From NCBI GenBank assembly GCA_046351555.1, contig JAXLYI010000014.1:196214-260213 (forward strand): DNA of 64,000 bases, in the 5' to 3' direction. The position numbers and the translations under genes were made by a program. A model generated the notes under the pieces. The model made no database searches and was not told where the DNA came from. It saw nothing but the letters and a program-made list of their open reading frames with translations. This document shows positions 51,578 through 60,434 of the stretch, one piece after another (the first letter of the stretch is position 1; every line of letters begins with the position of its first letter). Source of the DNA: CAISKJ01 sp046351555 (lineage in GTDB: Bacteria; Myxococcota_A; Polyangia; Polyangiales; Ga0077539).

Positions 51578-54214
51578 TCAGCCCCCGTCGGCGAGCCGCA
51601 GGGTGCAGCGCTCGCGGGTCCGCTGGCCCTCGCGGTCGCGCCAGCCTTCGAGCGCCTCGCCCGTCGCGCGGAGGACGTGGACGCCGCCTCGCCCGTCCTC
51701 CGCACGAACGCCCCGCACGCAGCGCTGCGGGTCGCCGGCGTCGAGCTCCACCACCGCGGCGCGGGCCGAGGCGCCGTCGAGCTCGATCCGCCGCCCCCAC
51801 GCGCGGCCGTAGGGGAGCCACAGCGCCTCGCGCCGCGGGCCCGGTCGCGCGACCGCGCAGGGACGCACGTCGTCGTGTCGGTGGGCCTCGGTGGTGACGG
51901 CCCCGCCCCACGCGCCCACGCGCATCGACCCGTCGGGCGCGGCGGTGACGACGGCCCAGCGGTCGCCGCGCTCGACGAGGCCCACCGCGGGGAAGACGTC
52001 GTCGCGCGATTCGATCGGCGCGGTGAAGGCCCCGCGCACGTCGCCGGTCGCGTCGATTTCGAAGGCCGTGGCGAGGCGCCGGGGCGAGCGCGACGTCGCC
52101 GAGAGGGCCGCCACGCCGCCGCCGCGCGTCGGGAGGACGAGCCAGCCATACGGCCCCGCGAGCATCCAGCCGCCCACCGCGGGGAGCATCCCGGTGAGCG
52201 CCCGGTGCCCGCGGCCGCGCATCCACGCGACGACGCCGCGGCGGTCGCCCACGAGCGCGCCGCCGCCCGCGCCGAGCACGACGGGCTCGTCGCCGCCCGC
52301 TCCCTCGACGAGCGCGGTGGTGGGGGCGCGCGCGCCTTCGGGCTGCCACGCGATCTGCGCGACGCCGACGCTCGAACGGGCGGACGCGGCGCCGGCGAGC
52401 CAGTGGGGCGCGAGGCCCTCGGCGAAGGGGGACGGGGCGGGCGTTCCCTGGTCTTCGCAGCGCAGGGAGACGACGGCGGCGAGGAGCTCGGCGGGCCGTC
52501 GCGCGCGCTCGGCGGGCGCGTCGGTGCCCTCAGGCGGCGCGTCGGTGATGGGGCCCCAGCCCTCCATGCGGGCGACATCGTCGACGGTGCAGCCCGCGTC
52601 GTCGCACACCGCGTCGGGCTGCGGCGAGAGCGAGCGCCCGCGGAGCTGCGCGCCGACGGGGACGCGCGCCCAGTACTCCCCGCCGTTGAGCGTCCGCCAG
52701 AGCGACCCGAGGCGCGCGCCGAAGGCCACGCCCCGACGCGCATCCGCGAAGGCCACGCCCAGCGCGCCCGCGGGGAGCGGCGACGTCGCCCACGGGCCCT
52801 CGGGCGAGCCCGTCGCGAGCAGACGTGCGTCGCCCGACTCGACCACGCCGCGGAGCATCCCCGCCGCGGTCCATTCGAGCGCGGCGGTGAAGCGAGCTCC
52901 CTCCGGCGGGCTCACGTCGCGCACCGCGCCCGAGTCCGTGTCGACGGTGACGTAGCGGAACCCGCGCCCCTCGCGCCGGTCGGCCGCGCCGAGGAGCAGC
53001 GTCGCGCCGTGCATCGCGCGCCGAACGCCGCGCTCGGGGAGCGAGGCGGCGATCAGCGGGACGGCGCGCCATCGGCCGCGGGCGTCGCGCGCGCAGACGG
53101 TGTCGATTCGGTCGGCGACGTCGGGGATGGACGCGGTGGCGCAGGGACCCGGGAGCGCCGCGCGTGCGCCGTCGTCGGAGAGGGCGAAGGCGTCGCCGGG
53201 CCATCCCTCGCCGCCTTCCGGGCCGACGGGTTCGAAGCGGCGCCCGTCGTCGCTGCGGTAGAGGCGGTCGGCGCGGAGCACCACCGCGTCGCCCCAGCGC
53301 GCGAGCCGGCCGGGGACGTCGCGCTCGGCGACACGCGCACGGCTCCGCTCGCGACCGCGCGCGTCGGCCCGCACCACCTCGGCGCCGTCGAGCGCGGCCC
53401 ATCCGCCGTCGGCGAGGCCCACGGCGGGGAGGCGGAGATGCGTCGGGACGCGGTCGCGCAGGGCCTGGGCGACGAGCGCGAGGGAGGCGGTCGCGTCGAC
53501 CTCGACGTCCGCGCGCTGCGTCGAAAGCGCGGCGCCCGCGGTGGAGATCGGGCCGCGGGTGGTGACGATCTGGAGGGAGGTCCCGGTGTAGCGGGGCGTG
53601 AGGGCAGTGGCCCCTTCGACGGAGGCGACGCGCCACGTGGCGCCGCCGTCGGTGGTGACGGCGTAGCGCCCGTCGTCGAGCACGGCAGCGCCCGCGCGCG
53701 CGTCGGCGAAGGCGGCTTCGAACACCGGCGCGTCGAGTGATGTGATGCGGGCGAGCGTGTCGCCGTCGGTGCACCAGAGCCCGTCGCGCGCGGTGAGGCA
53801 GAGGCGGCCGCGCGACCATGCGCCGGCGCGGAGGAGCCCCGACACCGTGCCGATCGCGCGCAGGCGATCGGTGAAGCGGGGCGCGGCGGAGATGGTTCCG
53901 TCGGCGGTGGCGAACACCCAGCCCGAGGCGACCTCGACGGCGGCGACGAGGGGCGCGCCGAGGCGGTCGTCGGCGAGGTCGACGGCGGCGGAAGCGACCT
54001 CCGCGCGCAGGCCCGCGCCGACGAAGCGCGTGGCGGACGCACCGGCGAGTCCGGGTGCGGGCGCGGCGGGCTCGGCGGCGGCGGCCCCGAGCAGGGCGAC
54101 GGTCACCGACTCGCGCGCGGTGGGAGACGCGCCGGGTGTGCGGGGGCGGGCGGCCTGGCGCGTCTCTGCGGCGCAGGCGGTGAGGGCGAGCGCGAGGAGG
54201 GCGCGGGGTTTCAT
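51578..54214 (-). CDS. Large lipoprotein with beta-propeller/BNR-like repeats
   Basis: The 878-residue protein has a probable lipobox (LALTAC) and repeated beta-strand units with Asp-box-like patterns: VTTDGGATWRV, RSDDGRRFEPV, LWRTLNGGEYWARV. Similar repeats occur in sialidase-type propellers and in photosystem-assembly factor YCF48. No catalytic set was found, so ligand or polymer binding at the surface is a guess. The start ATG shares an ATGA overlap with the upstream DUF6765-like gene, so the two are translated together. Confidence 0.7.
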   Translation of the reverse strand: MKPRALLALALTACAAETRQAARPRTPGASPTARESVTVALLGAAAAEPAAPAPGLAGASATRFVGAGLRAEVASAAVDLADDRLGAPLVAAVEVASGWVFATADGTISAAPRFTDRLRAIGTVSGLLRAGAWSRGRLCLTARDGLWCTDGDTLARITSLDAPVFEAAFADARAGAAVLDDGRYAVTTDGGATWRVASVEGATALTPRYTGTSLQIVTTRGPISTAGAALSTQRADVEVDATASLALVAQALRDRVPTHLRLPAVGLADGGWAALDGAEVVRADARGRERSRARVAERDVPGRLARWGDAVVLRADRLYRSDDGRRFEPVGPEGGEGWPGDAFALSDDGARAALPGPCATASIPDVADRIDTVCARDARGRWRAVPLIAASLPERGVRRAMHGATLLLGAADRREGRGFRYVTVDTDSGAVRDVSPPEGARFTAALEWTAAGMLRGVVESGDARLLATGSPEGPWATSPLPAGALGVAFADARRGVAFGARLGSLWRTLNGGEYWARVPVGAQLRGRSLSPQPDAVCDDAGCTVDDVARMEGWGPITDAPPEGTDAPAERARRPAELLAAVVSLRCEDQGTPAPSPFAEGLAPHWLAGAASARSSVGVAQIAWQPEGARAPTTALVEGAGGDEPVVLGAGGGALVGDRRGVVAWMRGRGHRALTGMLPAVGGWMLAGPYGWLVLPTRGGGVAALSATSRSPRRLATAFEIDATGDVRGAFTAPIESRDDVFPAVGLVERGDRWAVVTAAPDGSMRVGAWGGAVTTEAHRHDDVRPCAVARPGPRREALWLPYGRAWGRRIELDGASARAAVVELDAGDPQRCVRGVRAEDGRGGVHVLRATGEALEGWRDREGQRTRERCTLRLADGG

Positions 54215-55278
54215 GCGACGCAGATCCCGTAGCGGGGGAGGACGACCTGCACGATGTCGAGGCGCTGCCGCTGGAGCGCGTCGTGGAAGAGCTTCCAGTC
54301 GCACCGGAAGAACTCCGGCGAGTACTCGTACGCGGACTCCTCGTCGTCGTCGTCTTCGGTGACGGTGCCGAGGGCGACGTGCTTCCACGACCCCTCGCCC
54401 TTCGGGTGGTACTCCAGCGGCTCGGCGCCGAAGCGGAAGTGCCCGCGGCGGACGGCCTCCATCCAACGCTCGTGGCGCACGTGGTCGTCGTGGTCGTCGA
54501 TGGCGCGGAGGTAGTGGTCGATCTGCGCGAGGTCGTCGGGGTGGAGGCCGGGCACGTCGGCGTCGGGGTCGCCGAGGAGGAAGCGCTGCACGACGCGGGC
54601 GACGGCGTCCATCGCGGCGAGGTAGTCGCGGGGGTTGTCGCGCTCGACGCGGCGCCCCTCGCCGTCGGTGTAGCTCCAGACGAGGTAGGGCTTGTCGGGG
54701 TTGCCGAGCACCGCGCCGTGGCCGAGCGGGAGCGTCTGGCGGACGAAGAAGTTCTGGAGCTTCGTCATGATGCGCTCGTCGGGCGCGCCGTCGGGGCCGC
54801 GGAGGTCTTCCGCGTGGTTGACGCGGTGGCTGACGCCGGCGAAGCCCTGGTGCGCCCAGGTGTCGCAGTACGTGTGGAGCGTGATGCCGAGGCGGTGGAG
54901 CGCGTGGGCGGCGCCGCGCTTCGCGATCGCGAGGCGCACCATGTCGCGCGCGGGCGGGCTGTCGGGCCGGCACACCAGCTTCTCGATGAACTTCCCCGGC
55001 GGGTCCTCCCCCGCGGGCGCGCCGCCGTTGCCCGGCATGAAATGGAACGGGATCCACACCTGCTGCCGCGCGAGCTCCTCGAGGTTGCGGTAGTCGAAGG
55101 TGCGGTGGGCCGAGCTCAGCCGGTGGTACATCGCGCCGTTGGAGAAGCGAACGGTGCCCGTGTTGGTGGCGTCGTCGACGTACTGGGCGGCGTAGGCCAC
55201 CACCCCGGCGTCGCGCGCGGTGAGCCCGGCGAGGCGGCACACGACGTAGGTGACCGCGTGGTGAAAGTCGATCTGCAC
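54211..55278 (-). CDS. DUF6765-like protein with phospholipase-C-like helical fold
   Basis: The 355-residue protein begins QIDFHHAVTYVVCRLAGLTA and continues VVAYAAQYVDDATNTGTV, and near the middle has LHTYCDTWAHQGFAGV. This order is like DUF6765 proteins, where conserved His and Asp residues recall zinc-dependent phospholipase C. The C-terminal tail is acidic (TEDDDDEES). No signal peptide is seen. GTG 55278 is the only good start. It is coupled to the lipoprotein gene by ATGA. Enzyme activity is unproven. Confidence 0.7.
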   Translation of the reverse strand: MQIDFHHAVTYVVCRLAGLTARDAGVVAYAAQYVDDATNTGTVRFSNGAMYHRLSSAHRTFDYRNLEELARQQVWIPFHFMPGNGGAPAGEDPPGKFIEKLVCRPDSPPARDMVRLAIAKRGAAHALHRLGITLHTYCDTWAHQGFAGVSHRVNHAEDLRGPDGAPDERIMTKLQNFFVRQTLPLGHGAVLGNPDKPYLVWSYTDGEGRRVERDNPRDYLAAMDAVARVVQRFLLGDPDADVPGLHPDDLAQIDHYLRAIDDHDDHVRHERWMEAVRRGHFRFGAEPLEYHPKGEGSWKHVALGTVTEDDDDEESAYEYSPEFFRCDWKLFHDALQRQRLDIVQVVLPRYGICVA

Positions 55279-55450
55279 GGCGCCGATGGAAACACGTCGG
55301 GGGCGCCGCGGGTCAAGCGCGCAGCGCGGAGAGCGCGCCGGCGGGTGCGCGGCGCGACGTCGGGAACGGGTAGAACGCCCGTGCGTTGCGCGGTTGACCG
55401 CCGGCCGCGCGGGGGCGCAGAGTGCGTCCCCTGAGGTGGCGTCTTTGACG

Positions 55451-56752
55451 GTGGCAACGACCGCGCGGGAATGCACTGACGGTCGCGACACGCCCGTGCA
55501 GGACGGCACCGAAGGTCGCGGCCCCCCCGCGCGGGCCCGCGTGCTGGCGGTGGACGACAGCCCGACGTGCCTGGCGGCGCTCGCCGCGACGCTCCGGGCG
55601 GAGGGCTGCGACGTCGCGCTCGCGCGCTCGGGCGAGGAGGCGCTGGCGTCGCTCGCGGCGCGCCCGGCCGACTGCGTGGTGCTCGACGTGGTGATGCCCG
55701 GGGTCGACGGGATGGAGGCGTGCCGGCGCATCAAGGCCGACCCGGCGCTGCGCGACACGGCCGTCGTGCTGCTCACCTCGCGCGACGACCGCGCCGCGCT
55801 CCTGGAGGGCCTGCGCAGCGGCGCCGACGACTTCCTCTCCAAGGCGAGCGACCCCGCGGTGGTCGGCGCGCGCGTCCAGTCGCAGCTCCGACGCAAGCGG
55901 GTCGAGGACGAACACCGGCGCGTCCGCGAGCGCCTCCTGCGGACGGAGATGCGGGCGGCGGAGGAGCGGGCGGCGCGCGTGGCGGCGGAGGAGCGGGCGG
56001 CCCTCGTCGGCGAGCTCGAGCGCGCCAACCGCGAGCTCGAGAGCTTCAGCTACGCGGTGTCGCACGACCTCCGCGCGCCGCTGCGGGTGGTCGACGGCTT
56101 CGCGCGCGTGCTCCAGGAGGACTACGGCCCCGCGCTCGACGCGCAGGGCCGCTGGTACCTCGAGCGTCTCCGCGCCGCGGCGCAGCGGATGGCCTCGCTC
56201 ATCGACGACCTCCTCGCCCTCTCGCGCCTCGCCCGGTCGCCGATGCGCCGCGAGCGCTGCGACCTCAGCGCGATGGCCCGCCGCGCGCTCGCCGAGCTCC
56301 GCGAGCGGGAGCCCGCCCGCGACGTGGAGGTGGTCGTGGCCGACGGGCTCGCGGCCGACGCCGACCCGCGGCTCGCGGCGGTGGCGCTCGACAACCTCCT
56401 CGGCAACGCCTGGAAGTACACCTCGAAGCGCGCGCACGCCGTCATCGAGGTCGGCGCGGCGCGGCGCGAGGGGGCGGAGGTGTTCTTCGTGCGGGACAAC
56501 GGCGCGGGCTTCCCGGCGGGGCGCGCGAAGGAGCTCTTCGCGCCCTTCCAGCGCCTCCACCCGGCGACCGAGTTCGAAGGGACCGGCGTCGGCCTCGCCA
56601 CCGTGATGCGCGTCGTCTCGCGCCACGGCGGCCGCGCGTGGGCGGAGGGCGAGGAGGGCCGCGGCGCGACCTTCTATTTCACCTTCGACGACGGCGCCGC
56701 GAGCGCGGAGGAAGCGCCGCCACGAAGTGAGCCTCACTGCGCGAATGTGTGA
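55451..56752 (+). CDS. Receiver-histidine kinase hybrid
   Basis: The 433-residue protein begins with a receiver domain at about 20-140 (VLAVDDSPTC, phosphorylatable Asp in VVLDVVMPGVDG, Lys in LSKASDP). A coiled coil (RAAEERAARVAAEERAALVG) leads to a phytochrome-type HisKA box (FSYAVSHDLRAPL) and a HATPase domain (NLLGNAWKYTSK, VRDNGAGF, GTGVGLA). It has no membrane segment and no output domain, so it probably relays signals from a partner. The start is unsure: GTG 55451, TTG 55445 or GTG 55496 are possible; GAGGTGG at 55433 would suit TTG best. Confidence 0.85.
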   Translation: MATTARECTDGRDTPVQDGTEGRGPPARARVLAVDDSPTCLAALAATLRAEGCDVALARSGEEALASLAARPADCVVLDVVMPGVDGMEACRRIKADPALRDTAVVLLTSRDDRAALLEGLRSGADDFLSKASDPAVVGARVQSQLRRKRVEDEHRRVRERLLRTEMRAAEERAARVAAEERAALVGELERANRELESFSYAVSHDLRAPLRVVDGFARVLQEDYGPALDAQGRWYLERLRAAAQRMASLIDDLLALSRLARSPMRRERCDLSAMARRALAELREREPARDVEVVVADGLAADADPRLAAVALDNLLGNAWKYTSKRAHAVIEVGAARREGAEVFFVRDNGAGFPAGRAKELFAPFQRLHPATEFEGTGVGLATVMRVVSRHGGRAWAEGEEGRGATFYFTFDDGAASAEEAPPRSEPHCANV

Positions 56753-56785
56753 GCCGGTTCGTACGCCCCGCGGATCTCCACCCGC

Positions 56786-57862
56786 ATGGGACCCTCACAC
56801 TTGCGATCGATGGGCTGGGCCGCGGCGTTCGCCGTGGCCGGACTGACCCTCGGGGCCTGCGGCGATCCGGGCAACGTGCCGCCGCGCCCCGACGTGTCGG
56901 TGACCGAAGACTCGGGCGCCCCCGCCGACCTCGGCGTCGGCGAAGACGCCCCCTCCCCCGGCTTCTGCGCGCGCGCCCTCTGCGCGGCCGGGACGCGCTG
57001 CTGCGAAGCCCTCCAGCGCTGCCTGCCCGGCGGCGTCCTGTGCCCGCCGGATCCTCCGCCGCCCGTCGACGCGGGCCCCTCGGTCGACGTCGGCCCCGCG
57101 GTCGATGCGGGCGCGCGCCGCTGCCAGAGCGCGCGCGACTGCGGCGCCCGTGAAGAGTGCGTCTACGCCGACAACCTCTGCGCGACGAGCGGCACCTGCG
57201 CGCCCGCCATCGAGTGCTTCCGCGCGGAGACCTTCTGCTCGTGCACGGGCGAGACGTACCTCGGCTGCCGCCCCGACCGGCCCACGCGCGGCGTCGGCGC
57301 GTGCCCGTCGGTCGACGCGGGCGTGCCCGACATCGGCTTCTGCGCCACCGTCCGCTGCGTCGCGGGGACCGTCTGCTGCGAGGCGACGCGGAGCTGCCTG
57401 CCCACCGGCACTCCCTGCCCCGGCACCACCGGCCGCTGCGCGACGGCGCGCGACTGCGGCGCCCGCGAGGAGTGCGTCTACGAGTCCTCCAGCTGCGCCA
57501 CCGCGGGGACGTGCCAGCCCGCGATCGCCTGCTTCCGCGCGGAGACCTTCTGCTCGTGCGCGGGTGAGACGTACCTCGGCTGCCGCCCCGACCGGCCCAC
57601 GCGCGGCGTTGGCGCGTGCGCGGCCGTCGACGCGGGCGTGCCCGACGCGGCGCCGGGCTCGTGCCGGAGCAACGCCGACTGCGGCGCGCGGCAGTACTGC
57701 GCGGGCGACGGCTGCGACACCGCTGGCACCTGCGCCGCGCGACCCGACGCCTGCACGCTCGAATACAACCCCGTCTGCGGCTGCGACGGCCGCACCTACG
57801 GAAACGCCTGCGCCGCCGCGTCGGCCGGCGCCCGCGTCCGCGCCCGCGGCGCCTGCCCGTGA
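56786..57862 (+). CDS. Cysteine-rich lipoprotein with internal duplication and Kazal-like end
   Basis: The 358-residue lipoprotein (lipobox LGAC, Cys25) has an Asp/Pro-rich spacer. Two repeats of about 95 residues follow (first FCARALCAAGTRCCEALQRC, second FCATVRCVAGTVCCEATRSC), each with CATARDCGAREECVY and FRAETFCSCTGETYLGCRPD segments. The end (CTLEYNPVCGCDGRTYGNAC) fits a Kazal-type protease-inhibitor domain. The signal peptide supports ATG 56786. Function could be protection against proteases at the surface (inference). Confidence 0.8.
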   Translation: MGPSHLRSMGWAAAFAVAGLTLGACGDPGNVPPRPDVSVTEDSGAPADLGVGEDAPSPGFCARALCAAGTRCCEALQRCLPGGVLCPPDPPPPVDAGPSVDVGPAVDAGARRCQSARDCGAREECVYADNLCATSGTCAPAIECFRAETFCSCTGETYLGCRPDRPTRGVGACPSVDAGVPDIGFCATVRCVAGTVCCEATRSCLPTGTPCPGTTGRCATARDCGAREECVYESSSCATAGTCQPAIACFRAETFCSCAGETYLGCRPDRPTRGVGACAAVDAGVPDAAPGSCRSNADCGARQYCAGDGCDTAGTCAARPDACTLEYNPVCGCDGRTYGNACAAASAGARVRARGACP

Positions 57863-57963
57863 CCTGACCGCGTACGTCTCACGCGTTCCGTCGCCTCCCC
57901 TCCCCCGCCTCACGAGAGAACGGCCTTTGCAACGGACGCCTCCCTCGGATGCGAGGTGACCGT

Positions 57964-58647
57964 ATGTTCAAGGACCGATCGGAGGCCGGGCGGGCGCTCG
58001 CCCACTCGCTGCAACAGCTCCGCGACCGCGCGCCGGTGATCGTGGCCCTGCCGCGCGGCGGCGTCCCCGTGGGCTTCGAGGTGGCGCTGGCCCTCGACGC
58101 GCCGCTCGACGTGGTGGTCGCGCGCAAGCTCGGCGCGCCCGGGCACCCGGAGTACGGGATCGGCGCGGTGGCGGAGGGCGGCGCGCTCTACCTCGACACC
58201 ACGACCATCGCGCGCCTCGGCGTCACGCCCGAGCACCTCCAGACGATCGTCCGCCAGGAGAGCGCCGAGCTCCTCCGCCGGGTGCGCGCCTATCGCGGCG
58301 ACCATCCGCCGGTCGACATCGCGGGTCGCACGGTGATCGTCGTTGATGACGGCATGGCGACGGGGGTGACGGTGCGCGCCGCGATCCGCTCACTCAGGGC
58401 TCGGGGCCCACGAACGGTGGTGATCGCGGCCCCGGTGTGCGCCGCCGAGTCCGCGCGCGAGCTCCTCTCGGAGGTCGACGCGATCGTCTGCGCCCACTCG
58501 CCGGAGGACTTCCTGGCGGTGAGCTCGTGGTACGGCGACTTCGCCCAGACCACCGACGACGAGGTTCGCGCGATCCTTGCCCTGACGCGCCGCGACGCGA
58601 ACGGCTCCCCCTCGGCGCGGCCGCCCCGCACCGACAGCCCGCGCTGA
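57964..58647 (+). CDS. Phosphoribosyltransferase-family protein
   Basis: The 227-residue protein has the PRPP-binding loop VIVVDDGMATGVT and the start FKDRSEAGRALAHSLQQL with IVALPRGGVPVGFEVALAL. This is typical of a cytoplasmic PRTase-like family often found beside dienelactone-hydrolase or stress genes. The exact nucleobase is unknown. ATG 57964 (MFKDRSE) was chosen over ATG 57949 because GAGGTGA lies just upstream at 57953-57959. Neighbours are unrelated exported proteins. Confidence 0.85.
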   Translation: MFKDRSEAGRALAHSLQQLRDRAPVIVALPRGGVPVGFEVALALDAPLDVVVARKLGAPGHPEYGIGAVAEGGALYLDTTTIARLGVTPEHLQTIVRQESAELLRRVRAYRGDHPPVDIAGRTVIVVDDGMATGVTVRAAIRSLRARGPRTVVIAAPVCAAESARELLSEVDAIVCAHSPEDFLAVSSWYGDFAQTTDDEVRAILALTRRDANGSPSARPPRTDSPR

Positions 58648-58794
58648 ACGTCTGTCGCGGTGAGCCACGGTGTGCGCGCCCGCACACGTCACCCCCAACG
58701 CCGGCGCCCCTTGTGGTACAAGCGCCGCGTCTTCCGGGGCCGCCGCCTGCCGCGCCCCGTTCACCACCTCCCCGCTCCATCCCGAGACGGACCC

Positions 58795-59649
58795 ATGCGC
58801 ACACGCTCGACGCTCCTCCTGGTGCCCTTCCTCGCGCTCGCCTGCGCGGTCGACGAGGGAGCCTCGCCCGACGAAGGCTTCACCGACGACAGCGACGCCC
58901 TCACGCAGGTGCCGACGCTCACCTTCAACGCCGACGGCTCGGTGACGCAGAGCGCGCCCCTCGTCGCGGGCGGCAACGTTCGCGTCCGCTACGCCCAGAC
59001 GCGCATCCGGCAGTGCACGGGGACCACCAACGGCACCGCGGCGTGGGCGATCACGGGCTACGCGAGCCTCGCGGGCGGCGCCGCGACATCGTGGGACACG
59101 GGCCGCACCACCGGGACGACGCGCGTCCCCGTGAACCAGGTGATCGCGCTGCCGCGGTCGGGCGAGCTGGCGCTGTGGTTCCAGCAGACCAACCGCTGGG
59201 GCTGCGTCGCGTGGGACTCGCGCGCCGGGCAGAACTACCGCTTCGCCGTGCAGGCCCCGCCGGGCGGGACGACGCCGCCCGCGACCACCGACGCACCGAC
59301 GCTCACCTTCAACCGCGACGGGAGCGTGTCGCAGACGGGCACGCTCGTCGTCGGCCAGCGCCTCCGCGTCCGCTACGCGCAGGAGCGAATCGCGTCGTGC
59401 ACCGGCACCACGATGGGCAACCCCGCGTGGGCGATCACGGGCTACGCGAGCCTCAACGGCGCGGCCGCGCGCAGCTTCGAGACGGGCGTCGCCGCGACGG
59501 GCGGCACGCGCACCAGCATCGACGCGAGCGTCGACCTGACGGCGGCGGGCGACCTGGCGCTGTGGTTCCAGCAGACCAACCGGTGGGGCTGCGTCGCGTG
59601 GGACTCGCGCAACGGGCAGAACTACCACTTCTCCGTCGCGCTCCGCTGA
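58795..59649 (+). CDS. Lipoprotein with two DUF6209-like beta repeats
   Basis: The 284-residue lipoprotein (probable lipobox LALAC) is a short acidic spacer followed by two about 110-residue repeats. Each reads LTFNADGSVTQS, VRVRYAQTRI, CTGT, AWAITGYASL and ALWFQQTNRWGCVAWDS. The pattern resembles DUF6209, a secreted beta domain. A threonine/proline-rich hinge (GGTTPPATTDAP) joins the two. No enzyme motif. Its stop shares TGATG with the following gene, so they are likely coupled. Confidence 0.7.
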   Translation: MRTRSTLLLVPFLALACAVDEGASPDEGFTDDSDALTQVPTLTFNADGSVTQSAPLVAGGNVRVRYAQTRIRQCTGTTNGTAAWAITGYASLAGGAATSWDTGRTTGTTRVPVNQVIALPRSGELALWFQQTNRWGCVAWDSRAGQNYRFAVQAPPGGTTPPATTDAPTLTFNRDGSVSQTGTLVVGQRLRVRYAQERIASCTGTTMGNPAWAITGYASLNGAAARSFETGVAATGGTRTSIDASVDLTAAGDLALWFQQTNRWGCVAWDSRNGQNYHFSVALR

Positions 59650-60428
59650 TGCGCGCGCGGGCGGCGCTGCTCGCGGTCGCGCTGGGTGCCTGCGCGACGC
59701 GTCCGCCGCCCCCGCCTCGCGCCCATGCGCCCGAGCGTCCGCCGCGCGCGGTGGGCGAGCGCCCGGAGTTCTCCTGTCGCGGGCCCGCGGCCGTGCCGCC
59801 CGAGGGCCCGAGCTTCGTGACGACCGCCGAGGGCCCGACGCGTCTCACCGTCACCGCCGTCGGCGTGCGGGCGCGTGGCGAGCCCGTGCAGCGCGCGCGG
59901 GTGCGCGTCGTGGCGCTCCAGGCGACGGCCGGCGCGCTCGGCGTGGAGCTCGCGCGGGCCCTCGGCGCGAACGTGTGGGTGCGGCCGAACGTGGCGCCGG
60001 CGCGGGTCACCTTCGCGGGCGAGTACACCGTCGAGCAGCTCGCGTGGGCCCTGCGGGGCGCGGACGTCCGGCTGGAGGTGCACGACGACGGCGGCATCTC
60101 CCTCGGCGAGTGGAGCGCGCGCGACATGCTCGCGCGGCAGGACATGGACGAGCGCGCCGCCGTCCACGCGTCCCGCGCGCAGGAGCGCCGGATGCTCGAG
60201 CCCGTGGAGATGCGCCTCCTCCGCGTCCCCGAGCGCGTCAACGCCGCGACCGTCGCGCGGATCTTCTGCCGCCACATCGCGTCGCCGTCGGGCTGGGCGG
60301 CGGTCGCGGGCCGCGACCTCCTCGTCGGCGAGCGCGCCGGCCGGCTCAACCAGGTCGAGCTGCTCGTCCGCGAGCTCGACCGCCCCGAGACGCCGCCCGC
60401 TCCGGCGTCCGCGTCCGCGCCTCGCTGA
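59649..60428 (+). CDS. Lipoprotein with secretin N-domain-like fold
   Basis: The 259-residue lipoprotein (lipobox ALGAC) has two alpha/beta modules: about 85-160 (VELARALGANVWVRPNVAPA, VTFAGEYTVEQLAWALRG) and about 180-250 (VEMRLLRVPERVNAATVARI, AGRDLLVGERAGRLNQVELL). These resemble the N1/NolW domains of type II secretion and pilus secretins, but no pore-forming secretin domain follows. It may dock to a secretin or be a domesticated relative. It overlaps the previous gene by one base (TGATG). Confidence 0.6.
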   Translation: MRARAALLAVALGACATRPPPPPRAHAPERPPRAVGERPEFSCRGPAAVPPEGPSFVTTAEGPTRLTVTAVGVRARGEPVQRARVRVVALQATAGALGVELARALGANVWVRPNVAPARVTFAGEYTVEQLAWALRGADVRLEVHDDGGISLGEWSARDMLARQDMDERAAVHASRAQERRMLEPVEMRLLRVPERVNAATVARIFCRHIASPSGWAAVAGRDLLVGERAGRLNQVELLVRELDRPETPPAPASASAPR

Positions 60429-60434
60429 CCCCTC

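Noticed and set aside
55311..55399. 13-bp inverted repeat with one mismatch in the DUF6765/kinase divergent gap
   Set aside because: The arms are 63 bp apart and GC-rich; this is expected by chance in such sequence.
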